Shown: in pieces, positions 39,687 to 42,344 of the stretch
How positions within the stretch are numbered: the first letter of the stretch is position 1
Layout: every line of letters starts with the position of its first letter
Source of the DNA: Acidobacteria bacterium 5-1
GTDB taxonomy: Bacteria; Acidobacteriota; Blastocatellia; Pyrinomonadales; Pyrinomonadaceae
Reading direction: 5' to 3'
Assembly: GCA_002050455.1 (NCBI GenBank)
Contig: MWZA01000170.1
Location: 1-42,344 of the forward strand
Length of the DNA: 42,344 nt
Made by a program: the position numbers and the translations under genes
Notes under the pieces: generated by a model
What the model was told of the DNA's origin: nothing
Databases searched by the model: none
The model's input: the letters and a program-made list of their open reading frames with translations, nothing else

Positions 39687-42128
39687 TCAGATTTGGTTAT
39701 TGCTCGGTTTTGCGGCGCGAGCCTTTGCTTTTTCAACCGGAAGTTTTCTCTCCCGCAGTGCTTCGCGGAAAACTTCGCGCACGTTCTCGACAAATATAAA
39801 TGTCAAATCGTGCAAAACTTCCTGAGGTAAATCTTCCAAATCACGTTTATTCGGCGCAGGCAGAATTACCGTCTTAATATGCGCCCGCCGTGCCGCCAGC
39901 AGTTTTTCTTTGACTCCGCCGACGGGCAAGACGTTGCCTCTTAAAGTAATTTCACCCGTCATGGCGACATCTTTTTTAATCGGGCGTTGCGACAAAACGG
40001 AAACAATCGCCGTTGCCATTGTAATTCCCGCGCTCGGTCCGTCTTTCGGAATCGCGCCTTCCGGCAAGTGAACGTGAATATCGTATTTTTCAAAATCATC
40101 TTCATTGATGTCGAGTTCATCGGCACGCGCTTTGGCGAATGAAAACGCCGCTTGCGCCGATTCCTGCATCACTTCGCCGAGTTGTCCAGTCAGCGTTAAT
40201 TTGCCTTTGCCGCGTGTTTTTATCGCTTCAATAAACAAAATATCGCCGCCAACCGCCGTCCACGCCAAACCTGTGGCAATACCGATTTCATCTTTTTTCA
40301 ACGCTTCTTCGGGGAAAATTCTCGGCACGCGCAAGAAATCTTTGACATTCTGCGGAGTAATTCTTATCGGTTTAAATCCTTCTTCGAGTTCCGCTTTCTG
40401 CCGCGCTACTTTGCGGCATACTTTGCCGATTTCGCGTTCGAGATGGCGCAATCCGGCTTCCTGCGTGTATTGGCTGATAATCTGCATCAACGCCTTGCGG
40501 TCAAATTTTATGTCGCCTTTTTCGAGTCCGTTTTCTTCGATTTGTTTCGGCAACAGATGGCGTTTGGCGATTTCGAGTTTTTCTTCTTCCGTGTAGCCCG
40601 ACAGAAAAATAATCTCCATCCGGTCGCGCAGCGCAGGCTGAATCGTGTCCAAAACATTCGCCGTCGTCATAAACATGACATTCGACAAATCGAACGTAAC
40701 GCCCAAATAATTGTCGCGGAAACTGCTGTTTTGTTCCGGGTCAAGAACTTCTAAAAGCGCGGAACTCGGATCGCCGCGAAAATCCGCGCCGACTTTATCG
40801 ATTTCGTCGAGCATAATTAGCGGATTATTTGTTCCCGCTTGCTGAATCGCCTGAAGAATTCTGCCCGGCATCGCGCCGACATAAGTTCGCCGATGTCCGC
40901 GAATTTCGGCTTCGTCGTGCAGTCCGCCCAAAGAAAGCCGCATAAATTTGCGATTCAAAGCGCGGGCAACCGAACGTCCGAGCGAGGTTTTACCAACGCC
41001 CGGCGGTCCGACCAGACACAGAATCGAGCCTTTCGGTTTTTTCTTTAATTTGCGAACCGCCAACGCTTCAACCATTCGTTCTTTGACGCGCTCAAGTCCG
41101 TAATGGTCTTCGTCCAGAATTCGCTCGGCTTTTTTCAGATTCAAATTATCTTTTGAAGCGTTTGACCAAGGAAGTTCGGTCATAATGTCGAGCCAATTCC
41201 TCAAAGTTGCCGTTTCGGCTGTGTCAGGATGCATTCTTTCCAGCTTTTTTAGTTGGCGAAGTGCTTCTTCTTCCGCGTGCTGCGGCATTTTTACTTTGAG
41301 AATCTTGTCGCGGTATTGTTCGATTTCCTCAAACAGTTCGTTACCTTCGCCAAGCTCGGCTTGAATCGCTTTGAGCTGTTGGCGCAAGAAATATTCGCGC
41401 TGCGAACGGTCAATTTCGCCGCGGGCTTGCGTGTTGATTTCCTGCTGAACCGTCAGAACGTCAATTTCTTTGCTCAACAAATCATTTACGCGGCGCAGAC
41501 GTTTTACCGGGTCGAAAATATCCAGAACGCTCTGCGCGTGTTCAACTTTCAGTTCGAGATTCGACGCAGACAAATCGGCTAATCTTCCCGCGTCGTCCAA
41601 GTTTGCAATAATCGCCAAAACTTCGGGCGAGATGTTTTTGCCAAGATTCGCGGCGCGTTCCATCGAACCGCGCACGTTGCGAACAAGTGCTTCGACTTCC
41701 AGCGAACCGGTCGGCGTAAACGGTTCGGAAATCGGCGTTATATTTGCTTTGACATAATCGCTTCCTGCCGAAACCGAATCAATGCGGGCACGTGAAAGTC
41801 CTTGTATAAGAATGCGGATTCGTCCGTCGGGCAATTTCAGCATCCGCATAATGACGGCAACCGTGCCGACTGTGTAAAGGTCTACCTGCGTTGGTTCTTC
41901 CTTGTCAACGTCCTGCTGCGAAACGAGCATAATCATCCGGCTTTTCCCCAACGCTTCGTCAACGGCTTTGATGGATTTGTCGCGCGACACAAACAGCGGC
42001 ACAATCATAAACGGATAAATCACGATATCGCGCAGAGGCAAAACGGGCAATTCGGCTGGAATGTGAATTTGCGGGTCGCTCAAGTCAGCTTCACCTAATT
42101 TTTCAGAGAAATCTTCGGTTTCATTCAT
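39687..42128 (-). CDS. lon: ATP-dependent protease Lon
   Basis: This is an 813-residue LonA protease that degrades misfolded and regulatory proteins in the cytosol. The LON substrate-binding N-domain begins near PAELPVLPLRDIVIYPFMIVPLFVSR. The AAA+ module has Walker A GPPGVGKTSLGR and Walker B LIMLDEIDKVG. The proteolytic domain has the Ser699 nucleophile in PKDGPSAG and Lys742 in GGVKEKLLAA. The tail is basic (VEKAKARAAKPSNNQI). The 248 bases downstream, to the transglycosylase, contain nothing I can assign. Confidence 0.98.
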   Translation of the reverse strand: MNETEDFSEKLGEADLSDPQIHIPAELPVLPLRDIVIYPFMIVPLFVSRDKSIKAVDEALGKSRMIMLVSQQDVDKEEPTQVDLYTVGTVAVIMRMLKLPDGRIRILIQGLSRARIDSVSAGSDYVKANITPISEPFTPTGSLEVEALVRNVRGSMERAANLGKNISPEVLAIIANLDDAGRLADLSASNLELKVEHAQSVLDIFDPVKRLRRVNDLLSKEIDVLTVQQEINTQARGEIDRSQREYFLRQQLKAIQAELGEGNELFEEIEQYRDKILKVKMPQHAEEEALRQLKKLERMHPDTAETATLRNWLDIMTELPWSNASKDNLNLKKAERILDEDHYGLERVKERMVEALAVRKLKKKPKGSILCLVGPPGVGKTSLGRSVARALNRKFMRLSLGGLHDEAEIRGHRRTYVGAMPGRILQAIQQAGTNNPLIMLDEIDKVGADFRGDPSSALLEVLDPEQNSSFRDNYLGVTFDLSNVMFMTTANVLDTIQPALRDRMEIIFLSGYTEEEKLEIAKRHLLPKQIEENGLEKGDIKFDRKALMQIISQYTQEAGLRHLEREIGKVCRKVARQKAELEEGFKPIRITPQNVKDFLRVPRIFPEEALKKDEIGIATGLAWTAVGGDILFIEAIKTRGKGKLTLTGQLGEVMQESAQAAFSFAKARADELDINEDDFEKYDIHVHLPEGAIPKDGPSAGITMATAIVSVLSQRPIKKDVAMTGEITLRGNVLPVGGVKEKLLAARRAHIKTVILPAPNKRDLEDLPQEVLHDLTFIFVENVREVFREALRERKLPVEKAKARAAKPSNNQI

Positions 42129-42217
42129 ATGAATTTATGTTAGGAAAAAATGGGGAAAAGGGCAAAGATAGATGCGAGAAGCACAAATTATGAAAAGCCG
42201 CCCCAATTTAAGAAATA

Positions 42218-42244
42218 AGAGGCAGACCAAAAATGACTGCCTCT
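42218..42244 (-). terminator. Terminator of the partial minus-strand gene
   Basis: AGAGGCAG (42218-42225) pairs with CTGCCTCT (42237-42244). On the minus strand a T-rich tract (TTATTTCTTAAATT) follows the stem. It lies 29 bases after the stop of the partial gene and upstream of lon. Confidence 0.7.
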
Positions 42245-42272
42245 GACAAAGTTAAAAACAAATTTGTGTATA

Positions 42273-42344
42273 TTATCTGTAATTTCTCGAACCGACTGCC
42301 GACAATCCGTAAAGCCGCGCTAAAGTATTAAGTTCGGTGCGAAG
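42273..42344 (-). CDS. C-terminal end of an unidentified protein
   Basis: The minus strand is open from the window edge to a TAA at 42273-42275, reading LRTELNTLARLYGLSAVGSR NYR. The terminator just downstream supports a real gene end. The fragment is too short to assign a family. Confidence 0.5.
   Translation of the reverse strand, partial: LRTELNTLARLYGLSAVGSRNYR

Overview
The window looks like a chromosomal segment of a diderm bacterium with moderate GC content. lpxK, heptose genes (gmhB, waaF), a SurA-like PPIase and a LysM lytic transglycosylase imply an LPS outer membrane. Gene content and style (DUF2254, GatB/YqeY, tandem amidohydrolases, DUF4920, many word-like intergenic repeats) suggest Acidobacteriota, class Blastocatellia. 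That placement is inference; no rRNA is present.

Layout. 1-8.1 kb: a partial M20 peptidase, two palindromic intergenic elements, DUF2254 and uvrB, then purC, a Fis-type HTH protein, a MOSC protein and two isochorismatase-family hydrolases. 8.1-17.1 kb: an integron. It has a 43-codon N-terminal remnant of an integron integrase on the minus strand, then a repeat-rich segment, then ten attC sites (one long divergent, one broken) delimiting cassettes read on the plus strand. The cassettes carry a small membrane protein, a three-gene ABC exporter operon, a DUF433/DUF5615 toxin-antitoxin pair, a DUF4160/DUF2442 pair, a Lys-Pro-rich miniprotein, a second DUF433/DUF5615 pair with a broken toxin, a C-terminal MreB fragment, a TerC protein spliced into a relic of the first cassette's gene, and an antitoxin with a frameshifted PemK toxin. 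For seven of the nine cassettes the seven-base core at the start is the exact reverse complement of the R'' core of the same cassette's attC. This confirms the boundaries and excision history.

17.1-20 kb: a cupin and LPS heptose/sugar genes. 20-22.1 kb: a restriction-modification graveyard with a DNA methyltransferase pseudogene, an intact endonuclease-like ORF, a small acidic ORF and a NotI-like endonuclease pseudogene. 22.4-42.3 kb: housekeeping genes (rdgB, tRNA-Pro, HU, a GT-C-like membrane protein, gatB/yqeY-like, methyltransferase, dnaJ, trpG/pabA, lpxK, SurA-like PPIase, S4 protein, two amidohydrolases, DUF4920, MltD-like transglycosylase, lon).

The novelty is concentrated in the integron: multigene and domain-fragment cassettes, a gene inserted inside an older cassette gene, and a dead integrase. 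The dispersed seven-base-period short tandem repeats and the degraded R-M cluster are secondary points.
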